From assembly GCA_966211955.1 (NCBI GenBank), contig CBIHOF010000010.1, positions 114,264-178,263 on the forward strand: a DNA stretch of 64,000 bases, read 5' to 3'. The stretch is from Albitalea sp966211955 (GTDB taxonomy: Bacteria > Pseudomonadota > Gammaproteobacteria > Burkholderiales > Burkholderiaceae_C). Both the position numbers and the translations under genes were made by a program. This document shows, piece by piece, positions 10,147-19,195 of the stretch; positions within the stretch are counted from its first letter, which is position 1, and each line of letters starts with the position of its first letter. Below the pieces are notes generated by a model. The model ran no database searches. It saw only the letters and a program-made list of their open reading frames with translations, and was not told the DNA's origin.

Positions 10147-10860
10147 ATGCACGATGCAAGCACTTCGACAGTGGCGATCGACCGGCCGCCAGCCACCCGC
10201 GACACCCCCGATGCCGAGCTGGCGCGGCGCGCAGCCGCCGGCGATGAGCCGGCCTTCGAGTTCATCATGCGCCGCCACAACCGGCTGTTGTTCCGCACCG
10301 CACGCAGCATCCTGAAAAGCGATGCGGAAACCGAGGACGCGCTGCAGGAAGCCTACCTGCGTGCCTGGCACGCACTGGCTGGCTTTCGCGGTGAAGCGAA
10401 GCTCTCCACCTGGCTCGTGCGCATCGTCATCAACGAGGCGCTGGGCCGCCTGCGCGGGCGCCGCGCGCAGGTGATTTCGCTTGACGCCGCACTCGACGAC
10501 CATGGGCATGACGTGGAGGACTGGATGGAAGACGACCCCGAGCGGCAACCCGAGCGCATCGCCATGCGCGCCGAGATGCGCCAGCTGATGGAAGCTCGCA
10601 TCGACCTCCTGCCCGATGCCTTTCGCAGCGTGTTCATGCTGCGTGCAGTCGAAGAGCTGAGCGTCGAGGAAGTCGCGTTGGCGCTGGACCTGCCTGAAGC
10701 CACGGTGCGCACAAGGTTCTTCCGCGCCCGTGGCTTGCTGCGCATGGGCCTCTCGCGCGATGTCGACCTGGCGCTTGGCGATGCATTCGCTTTCGCCGGC
10801 GAACGTTGCGACCGCATCGTCGCGCACGTGCTGGCGCGTCTGCGCACGCCGCTTCAGTAA
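10147..10860 (+). CDS. ECF-type RNA polymerase sigma factor
   Basis: Sigma-70 family protein of 237 residues. Region 2 is at about residues 40-105 (FEFIMRRHNRLLFRTARSI, DALQEAYLRAWHAL) and region 4 at about 150-205 (LPDAFRSVFMLRAVEELSVE, LPEATVRTRFFRARGLLR). There is a 20-residue N-terminal extension. No anti-sigma factor is encoded next to it. The dihaem cytochrome c gene begins 87 bases downstream on the same strand and may be its target or operon partner. Confidence 0.9.
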   Translation: MHDASTSTVAIDRPPATRDTPDAELARRAAAGDEPAFEFIMRRHNRLLFRTARSILKSDAETEDALQEAYLRAWHALAGFRGEAKLSTWLVRIVINEALGRLRGRRAQVISLDAALDDHGHDVEDWMEDDPERQPERIAMRAEMRQLMEARIDLLPDAFRSVFMLRAVEELSVEEVALALDLPEATVRTRFFRARGLLRMGLSRDVDLALGDAFAFAGERCDRIVAHVLARLRTPLQ

Positions 10861-10946
10861 CGAAGAGGTCGACCAGTCTTCGGGAACGTGGCGCGACGCG
10901 GGTCCATCGAATGGGCAAGCGTCGTCAACCACCCGAGGAGATGTTC

Positions 10947-12155
10947 ATGTCGCACTTCCAGTTTCCCAGTTCCCCGCGGTCTGCGGCGATCGTCGCAGCC
11001 GCGTTGCTCGCCGGATGCGGCGGCTCGGACGACGATTCGGCGGCCCGCCAGTCCGCCCTGGTCGAGCAGGGCCGGCAGATCTTCCGCTTCGACACCTTCG
11101 GCGACGAAGCGCAGTGGACCGATACGTTGCGAATGCACGAGGTGATCGAGGCAGCAGTCGACCCGACGACTGCCTTGTCCGTGGGGCTGAAGGTCGACGC
11201 ACAAGCGCTGCCGTCGGCGGTGGTGCAAGGCATCCAGGATGGCAGCATCGACCTGCACAGCCCGGCGACGACGGTCGCACTGCTCAAGCTCGATGCCGTC
11301 GTGGGCCTCAAGGGCACGGTCGAGACCATCGGCGGGCAAGACCGCCTGACCCATGTCGGCATCACCTGCGCGTTGTGCCACTCGACGGTCGACGACTCGT
11401 TCGCGCCCGGCATCGGCAAGCGGCTCGACGGCTGGGCGAACCGCGACCTGAACCCCGGCGCGATCATTGCGTTGTCGCCGGTGCAGGACAGCGCAGCCAA
11501 GGCCGAGCTCAATGCCTGGGGCGCGGGCAAGTACGATCCGCGCCACAACATCGACGGCTTGAACAAGCCGTCGGTCATCCCACCGGCGTACGGGTTGGAC
11601 GGAATTCACAGCGTGACCGTGACGGGTGATGGCAGCGAACTGGCGTACTGGAACCGATACGTCGCGGTGACCCAGATGGGTGGCCTGGGGTCGTTCAGCG
11701 AGCCGCGGCTGAACCTGAGCATCACGCATGGCACGGTAGACCTCGTCAGCAGCAAGCTGCCGGCACTGCAGGCCTACCAGTTGTCCCTGAAGGCGCCGGC
11801 ACCACCTGCTGGCAGCTTCGACCCTGCCGCGGCGCTGCGCGGCAAGGCCGTCTTCGAAGGGCAGGGCACCTGCGCCACCTGCCACAGCGGCGCGCTCTTC
11901 ACCGACGCCAACGAGAAGCTGCACCCGACCGCAGATTCGATGGCCGAGCCGGAGTCGCCGAGCTACGCGGCTCGCTCTGCAAGCAAGCAGTACCGCACCA
12001 CGCCGCTGCGTGGTGTTTGGCAGCATGCGCCGTACTTCCACGACGGCTCGGCCGCGACGCTGGAAGATGTCGTGAGCGTCTACGACTCAAAGCGGTCGCT
12101 CGGGCTCACGGCGCAGCAGATGGCCGATCTCGCGCAGTACCTGAAGTCGTTATAG
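10947..12155 (+). CDS. Dihaem cytochrome c lipoprotein
   Basis: Exported electron-transfer protein of 402 residues. The N-terminus is a lipoprotein signal, AAALLAGC (Cys24). Two haem c sites are visible: CALCH (141-145) and CATCH (309-313). The C-terminal part, with TTPLRGVWQHAPYFHDGSA, resembles the MauG/cytochrome c peroxidase-like group, where the two haems have different ligands. It could oxidise or reduce a small periplasmic substrate. The ATG at 10947 sits six bases after GAGGAG; an ATG at 10941 is too close to that site. The ECF sigma gene lies just upstream. Confidence 0.85.
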   Translation: MSHFQFPSSPRSAAIVAAALLAGCGGSDDDSAARQSALVEQGRQIFRFDTFGDEAQWTDTLRMHEVIEAAVDPTTALSVGLKVDAQALPSAVVQGIQDGSIDLHSPATTVALLKLDAVVGLKGTVETIGGQDRLTHVGITCALCHSTVDDSFAPGIGKRLDGWANRDLNPGAIIALSPVQDSAAKAELNAWGAGKYDPRHNIDGLNKPSVIPPAYGLDGIHSVTVTGDGSELAYWNRYVAVTQMGGLGSFSEPRLNLSITHGTVDLVSSKLPALQAYQLSLKAPAPPAGSFDPAAALRGKAVFEGQGTCATCHSGALFTDANEKLHPTADSMAEPESPSYAARSASKQYRTTPLRGVWQHAPYFHDGSAATLEDVVSVYDSKRSLGLTAQQMADLAQYLKSL

Positions 12156-12199
12156 AACCCGGCTCCGGCCACCTGAATCCGAGGACATCGGGTGGACGT

Positions 12200-12751
12200 C
12201 TACGACTTGTTGTCGGAGGGCGGCGTCGTCACCACCTGCCCGTCCTTCACCGGAAGCGTCTTGCCCGGCTTGAAGGACGTCCGTACCACGCCGTCCTTGC
12301 CGTCAAGGCGATAGCTGACGTTGTAGCCGACCACCTTTTGCGACTTTTCATTCACCGTCTTGCAATGGTGCTCGGTCGTCGTGACGACGTCCTTCTCTTG
12401 CATGTTCTTCTGGATCCGGTTGCCGGCGTAGCCGCCAGCGGCGACACCCGCGACGGTGGCCAGCGTCTTGCCCTTGCCGCCACCGACGGCGTGACCCAAC
12501 AGGCCACCCGCGACGCCACCGGCCACGCTGCCGACGATGCGATGCTCATCCTTCACGGGGGCCTGATGCTGCACCTGAACGTCTTCGCATTTCTCGTGAG
12601 GAGTCACCATCGTCTCGACGACGTCCTTCACGGCGACGACCTCGGCAAACTCTGGTTTCGTCATCGTCTTGTAGCCAGAGACGGCGCCGGCCCCGAGCAC
12701 CACCATGGCGACGCCGCCGACTGCAATTCCCTTGATCATTGATGTGTCCAT
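12200..12751 (-). CDS. Glycine-zipper 2TM domain protein (SlyB/YcfJ-like)
   Basis: Envelope protein of 183 residues. An N-terminal hydrophobic segment (about 6-25, IKGIAVGGVAMVVLGAGAVSG) is followed by the glycine-zipper pair (about 75-115: GSVAGGVAGGLLGHAVGGG and TVAGVAAGGYAGNRIQ). The C-terminal part carries VVGYNVSYRLDGKDGVVRT, as in YcfJ-type outer-membrane stress proteins. Its role is structural or unknown. The ATG at 12749-12751 has AAGGA upstream. It is convergent with the cytochrome gene. Confidence 0.82.
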   Translation of the reverse strand: MDTSMIKGIAVGGVAMVVLGAGAVSGYKTMTKPEFAEVVAVKDVVETMVTPHEKCEDVQVQHQAPVKDEHRIVGSVAGGVAGGLLGHAVGGGKGKTLATVAGVAAGGYAGNRIQKNMQEKDVVTTTEHHCKTVNEKSQKVVGYNVSYRLDGKDGVVRTSFKPGKTLPVKDGQVVTTPPSDNKS

Positions 12752-12925
12752 GTCGCATGTCCTTTTCGGTTGGCCCATTGTCAGTGCCGAATCGGGCAGC
12801 CATGGCGCGTTTGGCGCGCGTTGTCACGGTCTCGCCGATGAAAAGCGCCGCATGGGCAAATAACGCACGAACCCTCTGTTACCCGCGATGACTCATGCGT
12901 GCTGCCCGTTGGGGTCTGGGGGCCA

Positions 12926-13999
12926 CTAAGGCGTGATCGCGACCTTCAGCACGCCGTCGCGCTGGTGGCCGAAGAGCTCGTAGGCGGCCTCGATGTCGTC
13001 GAGCTTGAAGCGGTGCGTCACCATCGCGCCGAGGTCGACGCGGCGCGATGCGATCACGGCCATGAGCCGGCGCATGCGCTCTTTGCCGCCAGGGCACAGC
13101 GTGGTGACGATCTTGTGGTCGCCCAAGCCCGCTGCGAAGGCGCCGAGCGGGATCGTCAGGTCAGTCGAATAGACGCCCAGGCTCGACAGCGTGCCGCCGG
13201 GCCGCAGCACGCGCAGGCATGCCTCGAAGGTCTGCTGGGTACCGAGCGCCTCGATGGCGACATCAACGCCGCGACCGTCGGTGAGGTTCATGATCTCGTC
13301 GACGGGATCGACCTTGCTGGCGTCGACCACGTGATCGGCGCCCATCTTCGTCGCCATGGCGAGGCGGCCAGCGAGCCGGTCGACGCCAATCACCGTTGCC
13401 GCACCGCTGAGCTTGGCGCCTGCCGTCGCGCACAAACCGATCGGCCCCTGCGCGAACACGGCCACTGTGTCACCGATTCGGACGCCAGCGCTCTCCGCAC
13501 CGCTGAAGCCGGTTGACATGATGTCCGGACACATCAGCACCTGCTCGTCCTGCAGGGTGTCGGGCACAGCCGCCAGGTTCGCCATCGCATCGGGCACCAG
13601 CACGTATTCCGCCTGGCAACCGTCGATGGTGTTGCCGAACTTCCAGCCTCCCATCGCCTTCCAGCCGTGCGCGGTGCCGGCGCCGTCCTGCGATCCGACG
13701 CCGCACAAGCACGCGGTGCTCCAGCCGCTCGGCGTGATCGCGCCGGCGATGACGCGCTGGCCCTCGCGGAAACCGCGTACGCCTGAGCCGAGCTTCTCGA
13801 TGACGCCGACGGGCTCGTGGCCGATCGTCAGCCCTCGCTCGACCGGGTACTCGCCTTTGAGGATGTGGATGTCCGTGCCACAGATGGTCGTCGTGGTCAC
13901 GCGCATCAGTGCGTCCTGCGGACCGACATCAGGGATGGGCCTGTCAGCGAGCTCGATGCGGCCGGGTTCGACGAACACGGCGGCCTTCATCATGGTCAT
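12926..13999 (-). CDS. Zinc-dependent alcohol dehydrogenase (MDR family)
   Basis: Enzyme of 357 residues of the medium-chain dehydrogenase family, oxidising an alcohol with NAD(P). Catalytic zinc ligands are recognisable at Cys40 (TICGTDIHILKGE), His61 and Glu62 (GHEPVG). The structural-zinc lobe is atypical: the segment after ITPSGWSTACLCGVG lacks the usual four-cysteine cluster, as in secondary alcohol (isopropanol) dehydrogenases. The Rossmann part includes VAVFAQGPIGLCATAGAKL. The ATG at 13997-13999 has AGGAG upstream; the open frame beyond is a shadow. It is divergent from the AI-2E transporter gene. Confidence 0.9.
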   Translation of the reverse strand: MTMMKAAVFVEPGRIELADRPIPDVGPQDALMRVTTTTICGTDIHILKGEYPVERGLTIGHEPVGVIEKLGSGVRGFREGQRVIAGAITPSGWSTACLCGVGSQDGAGTAHGWKAMGGWKFGNTIDGCQAEYVLVPDAMANLAAVPDTLQDEQVLMCPDIMSTGFSGAESAGVRIGDTVAVFAQGPIGLCATAGAKLSGAATVIGVDRLAGRLAMATKMGADHVVDASKVDPVDEIMNLTDGRGVDVAIEALGTQQTFEACLRVLRPGGTLSSLGVYSTDLTIPLGAFAAGLGDHKIVTTLCPGGKERMRRLMAVIASRRVDLGAMVTHRFKLDDIEAAYELFGHQRDGVLKVAITP

Positions 14000-14192
14000 G
14001 GCACTCTCCTGGGCAACGCGCGCCAGGAAGGCTTCCATGACGTGCCGGTCCAGGGTACTCCGGTGGCCATGCCCATATTCGCGGCACGCCCCGTGGTCGC
14101 TTGCATGGCACCGAGGCAGCACAGGGCGGGGTCTTGGCGACCAAGAACGGCGAGTGCTGGCATCCTTGCGCCAACACAAGGGGAATCCGGCC

Positions 14193-15263
14193 ATGAACCA
14201 AGAAAAGCCAACGCCCGATGTCACCGCAGTCCTGTTGGGCCAGCTCTGCATTGGGGCGCTGATCGTCGCGGCCTTCCTGGTCCTGCGTCCGTTCCTGGCC
14301 GCTGCCATCTGGGCGACGATGATCGTCATCGTCACATGGGCATCCATGCGGCGCCTGCAGGCGTGGTTGTGGGGCCGGAGGTCGCTGGCCATTGCCGCGA
14401 TGCTTGTGATCTTGCTGCTGCTGTTCGCGCTGCCCCTGACATTGGCGGCGGTGACGGTGATCGCCAACTACGAGGAGATCGCCATCCAGGGCCGCTCGGT
14501 GTTGGCCTTCCGCATGCCCGGGCCGCCGGCATGGCTCGTCGCGCTTCCCCTCTTCGGCTCGACGATTGCGGCGGCGTGGTCGGAGGCGGCAGCGGCTGGG
14601 CTTCCGGGCCTGTGGGCTCGGCTGGAGCCCTATGCCGGCAGCGCGACCACATGGCTCTTCGCCAGGGCAGGGGGGCTCGGTTACCTTGGCATTGAGTTCC
14701 TTCTCACGCTGGTGCTCGTGGGGTTCATGTACGGCCATGGCGAAGATGCCGCCGGCGCCGCCCGTCGCCTGGGCAACCGGCTCGGTGGTCAGCGAGGTGA
14801 AGACCTTGTCCTGCTCGCGGGCCAAGCGATCCGCGGCGTGGCGCTCGGTGTCGGGCTCACCGCCATCATCCAGTCCTTGCTCGGCGGGCTCGGGCTCGTC
14901 GCAGTGGGCGTGCCGTTCGCCGGGGTTCTCACGGTGCTGCTCTTCCTGCTCTGCGTGGCCCAGATCGGCATGCTGATCGTGCTGCTTCCCGTGGTGGCCT
15001 GGGTGTACTGGTCGGGTCATCCCATCCTGGGAACGGCGCTGCTCGTGTGGTCGGTGGCCACGAGCCTGCTGGACAACGTGCTTCGGCCATTGCTCGTGAA
15101 GCGAGCCGCCAACTTGCCGGTGCTCTTGATTTTCGTCGGCGTCGTCGGGGGCCTCGTCTCGTTCGGGCTGGTGGGCATCTTCGTAGGCCCCGCCGTGCTT
15201 GCAGTGGCCTACACGCTGCTGATGGCCTGGATCGGACCGACGCCGGGCACGACGCCCAAGTGA
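14193..15263 (+). CDS. AI-2E family transporter (PerM-like permease)
   Basis: Inner-membrane protein of 356 residues with about seven or eight transmembrane segments: paired N-terminal helices (about 14-55), one at 66-90, then a cluster from about 165 to 350. The C-terminal signature LLDNVLRPLLVKRAANLPVL followed by IFVGVVGGLVSFGLVGIFVG is typical of the family. Members export small molecules or move sodium and protons; the solute here is unknown. The ATG at 14193 follows an AGGGGAA site. The longer open frame upstream is a shadow of the alcohol dehydrogenase. Confidence 0.88.
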   Translation: MNQEKPTPDVTAVLLGQLCIGALIVAAFLVLRPFLAAAIWATMIVIVTWASMRRLQAWLWGRRSLAIAAMLVILLLLFALPLTLAAVTVIANYEEIAIQGRSVLAFRMPGPPAWLVALPLFGSTIAAAWSEAAAAGLPGLWARLEPYAGSATTWLFARAGGLGYLGIEFLLTLVLVGFMYGHGEDAAGAARRLGNRLGGQRGEDLVLLAGQAIRGVALGVGLTAIIQSLLGGLGLVAVGVPFAGVLTVLLFLLCVAQIGMLIVLLPVVAWVYWSGHPILGTALLVWSVATSLLDNVLRPLLVKRAANLPVLLIFVGVVGGLVSFGLVGIFVGPAVLAVAYTLLMAWIGPTPGTTPK

Positions 15264-15282
15264 CTGCTGTTCCTCGCAGCGA

Positions 15283-15489
15283 TCAGCGAACCTTCTTCTT
15301 CCTCGGCGAGCTCGGTGCCGCCTTGCCGCTCCAGAAATCGATCACCTGCTTTGCTGCTTCGTTCTGCATCGACGTCACTTGGCGCTTCGCGGCGGCCGTG
15401 GCCTGGCCGCGGGCCGAGCCCATCACCTTGTTGGCCGAACTGAGCCAGACGCTCATGAACGGGTTCTTCGTGGTCCAGGGATTGCGCAT
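15283..15489 (-). CDS. Small conserved hypothetical protein
   Basis: Basic protein of 68 residues: an N-terminal WTTKNPFMSVWLSSANKV segment, an Ala/Arg-rich amphipathic middle and a lysine-rich tail (SPRKKKVR). It looks like a small conserved Burkholderiales protein of unknown function; the amphipathic helix and basic tail could bind nucleic acid or membrane. It is convergent with the transporter gene and its codon use fits a real gene. Confidence 0.6.
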   Translation of the reverse strand: MRNPWTTKNPFMSVWLSSANKVMGSARGQATAAAKRQVTSMQNEAAKQVIDFWSGKAAPSSPRKKKVR

Positions 15490-15623
15490 GTGTTCCTCGA
15501 TTCGGCCGGGATGGCCGCTGGACGCAGCATGAGGGTCAGGGTGCCAGTTGTCACCCGTTCGCAGGCGCGATCTCGCGTGGTCCCTGTCCTACGCGGTATA
15601 GCGTACGGGCGGGGTCTGACACC

Positions 15624-17765
15624 CTAGTCTGCTTTCATCGCTTCGTAGGCCATCGCCCGCAGCCGCTGGCCGGTCCCGCTGCCGCTGTTCGCCTGCGCGA
15701 CAGTCGCCTTGTCGAGCGACTTGACCACCGGCACCGTTTCAACGAACGGCGCAATGCCCATCTCTTCGTGCATTTCCTTTGGCGACAACCAGTGCGATTG
15801 CGTGATGACGAGCGCGACCTTGCGCACATCGGCAATGTCGCGCGTCGGGTCGCCGTCGACCAGCACGAGATCGGCCAGTTTGCCGGGCGCAACGCTGCCA
15901 CGATCGTGGCTGGTGCCGGTGTATCGGGCGCCATTGCGCGTTGCAACCTGGATCGCCTGCGCCGCAGTCAAGCCCGCCTGCACGTACAGCGCAAGTTCCG
16001 CCTGCAAGGTGAATCCGGGAATCGCATCGGTTCCGGCGACCAGCGGAACGCCCGCCCGATACAGACGGCCGACGAACTCGACCATCTTGGCGTAGGACCG
16101 CTTGTAGCGTGCATCGGTGGCATCGTCGGGAATGTCCATCGAACCCACCGAGAACCCGCGCCGCACATCGGGTGGCACGTGGTCTGCAACTGCCGCATAG
16201 ACAGATGAGAGTTCGCCATCGCGTTGCTTCATGAAATCGAAGGTGGCCACGGTCGGGTCGATCACCGTCTGCCGCTTGGCCAGCATGGCAATGAAGTCTT
16301 GCACCGCCTTCGAATCGAAGTCCAGGCTCGCGACCTTGTCGGCGGGCAGCCGGAAGCGCTCGATCGTGCGCGTCTCCGTCTGTGGTGTCACGAGAAAGTT
16401 CAGCATCACCTGGTTGATGTGCTGGATCTCGTCGAACCCCTGATCGACCACCTCCGAGGCCCGCATGAAGGCGGGCACATGGCCGCTCACACGCATGCCG
16501 CGCGCGTGCGCATAGGCGACGGTTTCGCGCAGGATCTCTTTCGGAAAGGAGTTGTAGACCTTCAGCTGCGGGTAGCCGCGTTGCGCGTACCAATCCACCG
16601 CACGCTTCGCCTCGTCGAGCGTGCTGATGAGAATCCCGTTCGAACTCGAGAACGGGCTGCGCCCTTCAAGGAATCCGCACGGGGTGATCTGCGGCATCAG
16701 AATCCGGCCGGCGGCAATGTCTTCAAGCAGACCTTGCATCGTCTGGTTGTTGTTGCCCATGTCGCGCACGCTCGTCACGCCGGCGGCCAGGTCAAGCAGG
16801 CCGTTCCAGCGCCAGACATGGGCGTGCATGTCGAACAGGCCGGGCAGCAGCACGCGCCCGGCCGCGTCGATCTCGTTGTCGGCATCGCGTGCGGACGACC
16901 CGGCCGGCAGGATCTGCGTGATTCGGCCGCGCAGCATGTACACGTCCGATGGCGCCTTCAGCGCTGCCGTGTCGCTGTCGAAGATGCGCGCATTGCGAAT
17001 CACCGTCACGCCGGGCATCGGGTGCCGCAAGTGCGAGGCCTGATCGCGCAGGAGCTGCTTCTCCGCGGTGCGCTGATGCTCTTCGAGCACGGCGCGGTTT
17101 TGTTGCCAGCCCGATTCGATGAAGATTTCCCCGGCGAGGTCGGCGACTGCAAAGATGCGCGGCTCGGCGCCTGTGGTGATCCATTCGAACCATGGCTGCA
17201 GCCCGAGCCCCGTCTGCGCGATCAGTTGCACGCGCTGCTTGCGGTTGCCGCTGGTCACCTCGACTTCATCGAGCTTTCGCATGCGAAGCCTGCCGTTCGG
17301 CAGCAGCGGCATGGTCATGTCAGGGCGCTTGGCAAGTGCTGCGATGAAGACCCCGTTGGGCGCGTACGAGCTGTTCAGCGGCACGTACATGGCGGGGCCG
17401 TTGACGGTGGCGCTGCCATGCTCGGTGGTGGAATGCCACGACGCCTGCGGCCCGTTGCGCTCGAAATGCTCGTCGATGGTCGCGCCGAAGGTCGATTTGC
17501 CGCTGACGTGGTATTCGCTGAAGCTGCCATCGGCCGCCAGGCGGATGCGCTCGGTGAGATCGGGGCCCCGGCCGTTGTTCCTGTAGGTGAACTTCACCGT
17601 ATAGAGGCCATCGTCGCCATGCTCGACGACCTGGCTGCCAGGGTCCTTGAGCGTGTCGCTCACGAAGACGTAGCTCACGGTTTCGCCGGCGCTGACCGAC
17701 ATCGGATGGAGACCGATTACGCCTGCGAGCAAGCAGGCGAGGGCGTGGTGCTGGATCGATTTCAA
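15624..17765 (-). CDS. Exported amidohydrolase family protein
   Basis: Secreted metal-dependent hydrolase of 713 residues. A signal peptide (about 1-26, ending SVSAG) is followed by a family-specific N-terminal beta-rich domain (27-240). The amidohydrolase barrel then begins with NARIFDSDTAALK, the metal site LFDMHAHVWRW (HxH), VSGHVPAF, the GTDAIPG aspartate, and the closing beta sandwich GKLADLVLVDGDPTRDIADV. Imidazolonepropionase-like and prolidase-like enzymes share this layout; the long N-terminal domain marks a subgroup with no assigned substrate. No tight operon neighbours. Confidence 0.87.
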   Translation of the reverse strand: MKSIQHHALACLLAGVIGLHPMSVSAGETVSYVFVSDTLKDPGSQVVEHGDDGLYTVKFTYRNNGRGPDLTERIRLAADGSFSEYHVSGKSTFGATIDEHFERNGPQASWHSTTEHGSATVNGPAMYVPLNSSYAPNGVFIAALAKRPDMTMPLLPNGRLRMRKLDEVEVTSGNRKQRVQLIAQTGLGLQPWFEWITTGAEPRIFAVADLAGEIFIESGWQQNRAVLEEHQRTAEKQLLRDQASHLRHPMPGVTVIRNARIFDSDTAALKAPSDVYMLRGRITQILPAGSSARDADNEIDAAGRVLLPGLFDMHAHVWRWNGLLDLAAGVTSVRDMGNNNQTMQGLLEDIAAGRILMPQITPCGFLEGRSPFSSSNGILISTLDEAKRAVDWYAQRGYPQLKVYNSFPKEILRETVAYAHARGMRVSGHVPAFMRASEVVDQGFDEIQHINQVMLNFLVTPQTETRTIERFRLPADKVASLDFDSKAVQDFIAMLAKRQTVIDPTVATFDFMKQRDGELSSVYAAVADHVPPDVRRGFSVGSMDIPDDATDARYKRSYAKMVEFVGRLYRAGVPLVAGTDAIPGFTLQAELALYVQAGLTAAQAIQVATRNGARYTGTSHDRGSVAPGKLADLVLVDGDPTRDIADVRKVALVITQSHWLSPKEMHEEMGIAPFVETVPVVKSLDKATVAQANSGSGTGQRLRAMAYEAMKAD

Positions 17766-17868
17766 CGGAGTCTCCCGTTCAATGCGCGCGCGCAGGTCCG
17801 GATATCAAACAATCGATTCACCGGGTTCGCATCCCCTGCTTTGCGGAGAGCAAGCCGCGCGCGAGAAC

Positions 17869-18288
17869 TCAGCCCTGGTGGGCAGCGGACGGAATCGCCG
17901 CCGGGTCCATCCAGAACGCCGCCCACATGTGCCCATCGGGGTCGGCGATGTCGCGGGTGTACATGAAGCCGAGGTCCTGGGCTGGGTTCACATCGGCCTG
18001 ACCACCGTGGGCGGCGGCGGCATGGTTCATCGCATCGACGGCGTCGCGGTTGTCCATCGCAAGCGAGAGCATCATCCCGGCGGACCCGGCGGGCGGGAGC
18101 GGCCGATCGGTGAACGTCCGCCACTTCGCATGCGTGAGCAGCATGGCGTAGATGGCCTCGCTCCAAACCATGCAGGCGGCGGTATCGTCGCTGAATTGCG
18201 GGTTTTGCTCGAATCCCAGGGCTTGGTAGAACGCGATCGAGGCCTTGAGGTCCGTGACCGGAAGGCTGACGAAGATCATCTTTGTCAT
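17869..18288 (-). CDS. VOC family protein (PhnB/lactoylglutathione lyase-like)
   Basis: Protein of 139 residues with a single VOC fold: MIFVSLPVTDLKASIAFYQA at the N-terminus, MMLSLAMDNRDAVDAMNHAA in the middle, and DPDGHMWAAFWMDP at the C-terminus, as in predicted lactoylglutathione lyases. The substrate is unknown. The ATG at 18286-18288 has CAGGAAA upstream. The neighbouring genes on the same strand are an unknown protein upstream and the amidohydrolase downstream, with gaps of about 100 bases. Confidence 0.85.
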   Translation of the reverse strand: MTKMIFVSLPVTDLKASIAFYQALGFEQNPQFSDDTAACMVWSEAIYAMLLTHAKWRTFTDRPLPPAGSAGMMLSLAMDNRDAVDAMNHAAAAHGGQADVNPAQDLGFMYTRDIADPDGHMWAAFWMDPAAIPSAAHQG

Positions 18289-18380
18289 CGGGGTTTCCTG
18301 TGGGTTGTCTGAGGGGCTGAAGCTCTGCGCCTGTGCAGGCTCCACCCCTACGACGATCGACGCCCGCCCGGATCGACAAC

Positions 18381-19136
18381 TCAAAGCCGTTTTTTCCCGG
18401 CGACGATCTTGCCGTCGGTGACGACCACACGGTTGATGCCCATCATCACCATCGTCGCCAGCAACTGCTGCCGATCGATGGCGATGCGTCGCCTGGCCGC
18501 AGCCACGAGATCGTGGGCATTGGTGGCCGGGCTGGACATCGACAGGGCTGAAGCGAGGGTGCGGGCCCCAAGGTGGGGGTCCACGCGCCAGCAAAGCCGG
18601 CCGCGCGGATCAAGCTCGAGTTGCGTGGCAAATCGTTGGGCGAGCCAGTCTCTGGCCTGGGCCGTGCTGATGCTGTCCTCGCGAAAGCGGTCGACGGTGT
18701 CCGACACCTGCTTGATCAGCTCGGCGTAGGCGTCCATCTGCTGGATCGACGAATTGACAATCGCGTTGAACACGCCATTGATGAGATCACCGACGAAATC
18801 CGGGAAGTCGACCTCTTGCAGCAGGGTTGCGATGGCTGATGAAGCGTCGGTCACTCGCGGGTCGGCGAGCACCGCCAGGTGAACCGCCACCGGACTGCGG
18901 CCTCGCGTGCTTCTCGCAGGCGCACGCGTTGCGGTGCGCGTTTGACCCGTCGTCGCATCATCGGCTTGCGTGCTCGCCTTCCGCGATAGCAGGCCGTGTG
19001 GATCAGCCATGTAGGCCGCCACGCGCGTCGTGTCGCGGGCGATCTCGCGCCGCTTGTGCGCAGGAAGTTCGCGGAACGAGGGCGAGGACTGCAGCAGCTG
19101 TCGCACGGCATTGCGCACGACGGGACCAGAGGCCAT
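18381..19136 (-). CDS. Hypothetical protein, 251 residues
   Basis: Not recognised. It starts at the ATG at 19134-19136, which has a near-ideal AAAGGAG site. The N-terminal third is basic and helical (RELPAHKRREIARDTTRV, AYMADPHGLLSRK), followed by a low-complexity Thr/Arg linker (about 55-75). The middle carries VDFPDFVGDLINGVFNAIVN followed by SSIQQMDAYAELIKQVSDTV, a long amphipathic helix suited to oligomerisation or membrane insertion. The C-terminus is MVMMGINRVVVTDGKIVAGK. No signal peptide or catalytic motif is seen. The modular layout hints at a structural or effector-like protein, but no role is assigned. Confidence 0.7.
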   Translation of the reverse strand: MASGPVVRNAVRQLLQSSPSFRELPAHKRREIARDTTRVAAYMADPHGLLSRKASTQADDATTGQTRTATRAPARSTRGRSPVAVHLAVLADPRVTDASSAIATLLQEVDFPDFVGDLINGVFNAIVNSSIQQMDAYAELIKQVSDTVDRFREDSISTAQARDWLAQRFATQLELDPRGRLCWRVDPHLGARTLASALSMSSPATNAHDLVAAARRRIAIDRQQLLATMVMMGINRVVVTDGKIVAGKKRL

Positions 19137-19195
19137 GGGATGCTCCTTTCTTGAACCCGATCGAGGCGCGCATGATGATCGATTCGGCCGGTGAC

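Noticed and set aside
7243..10932. Minus-strand open frame of over 1,200 codons covering four genes
   Set aside because: Only its first part is the Bug receptor. The rest shadows the oxidoreductase, regulator and sigma genes, which have recognised products in other frames.
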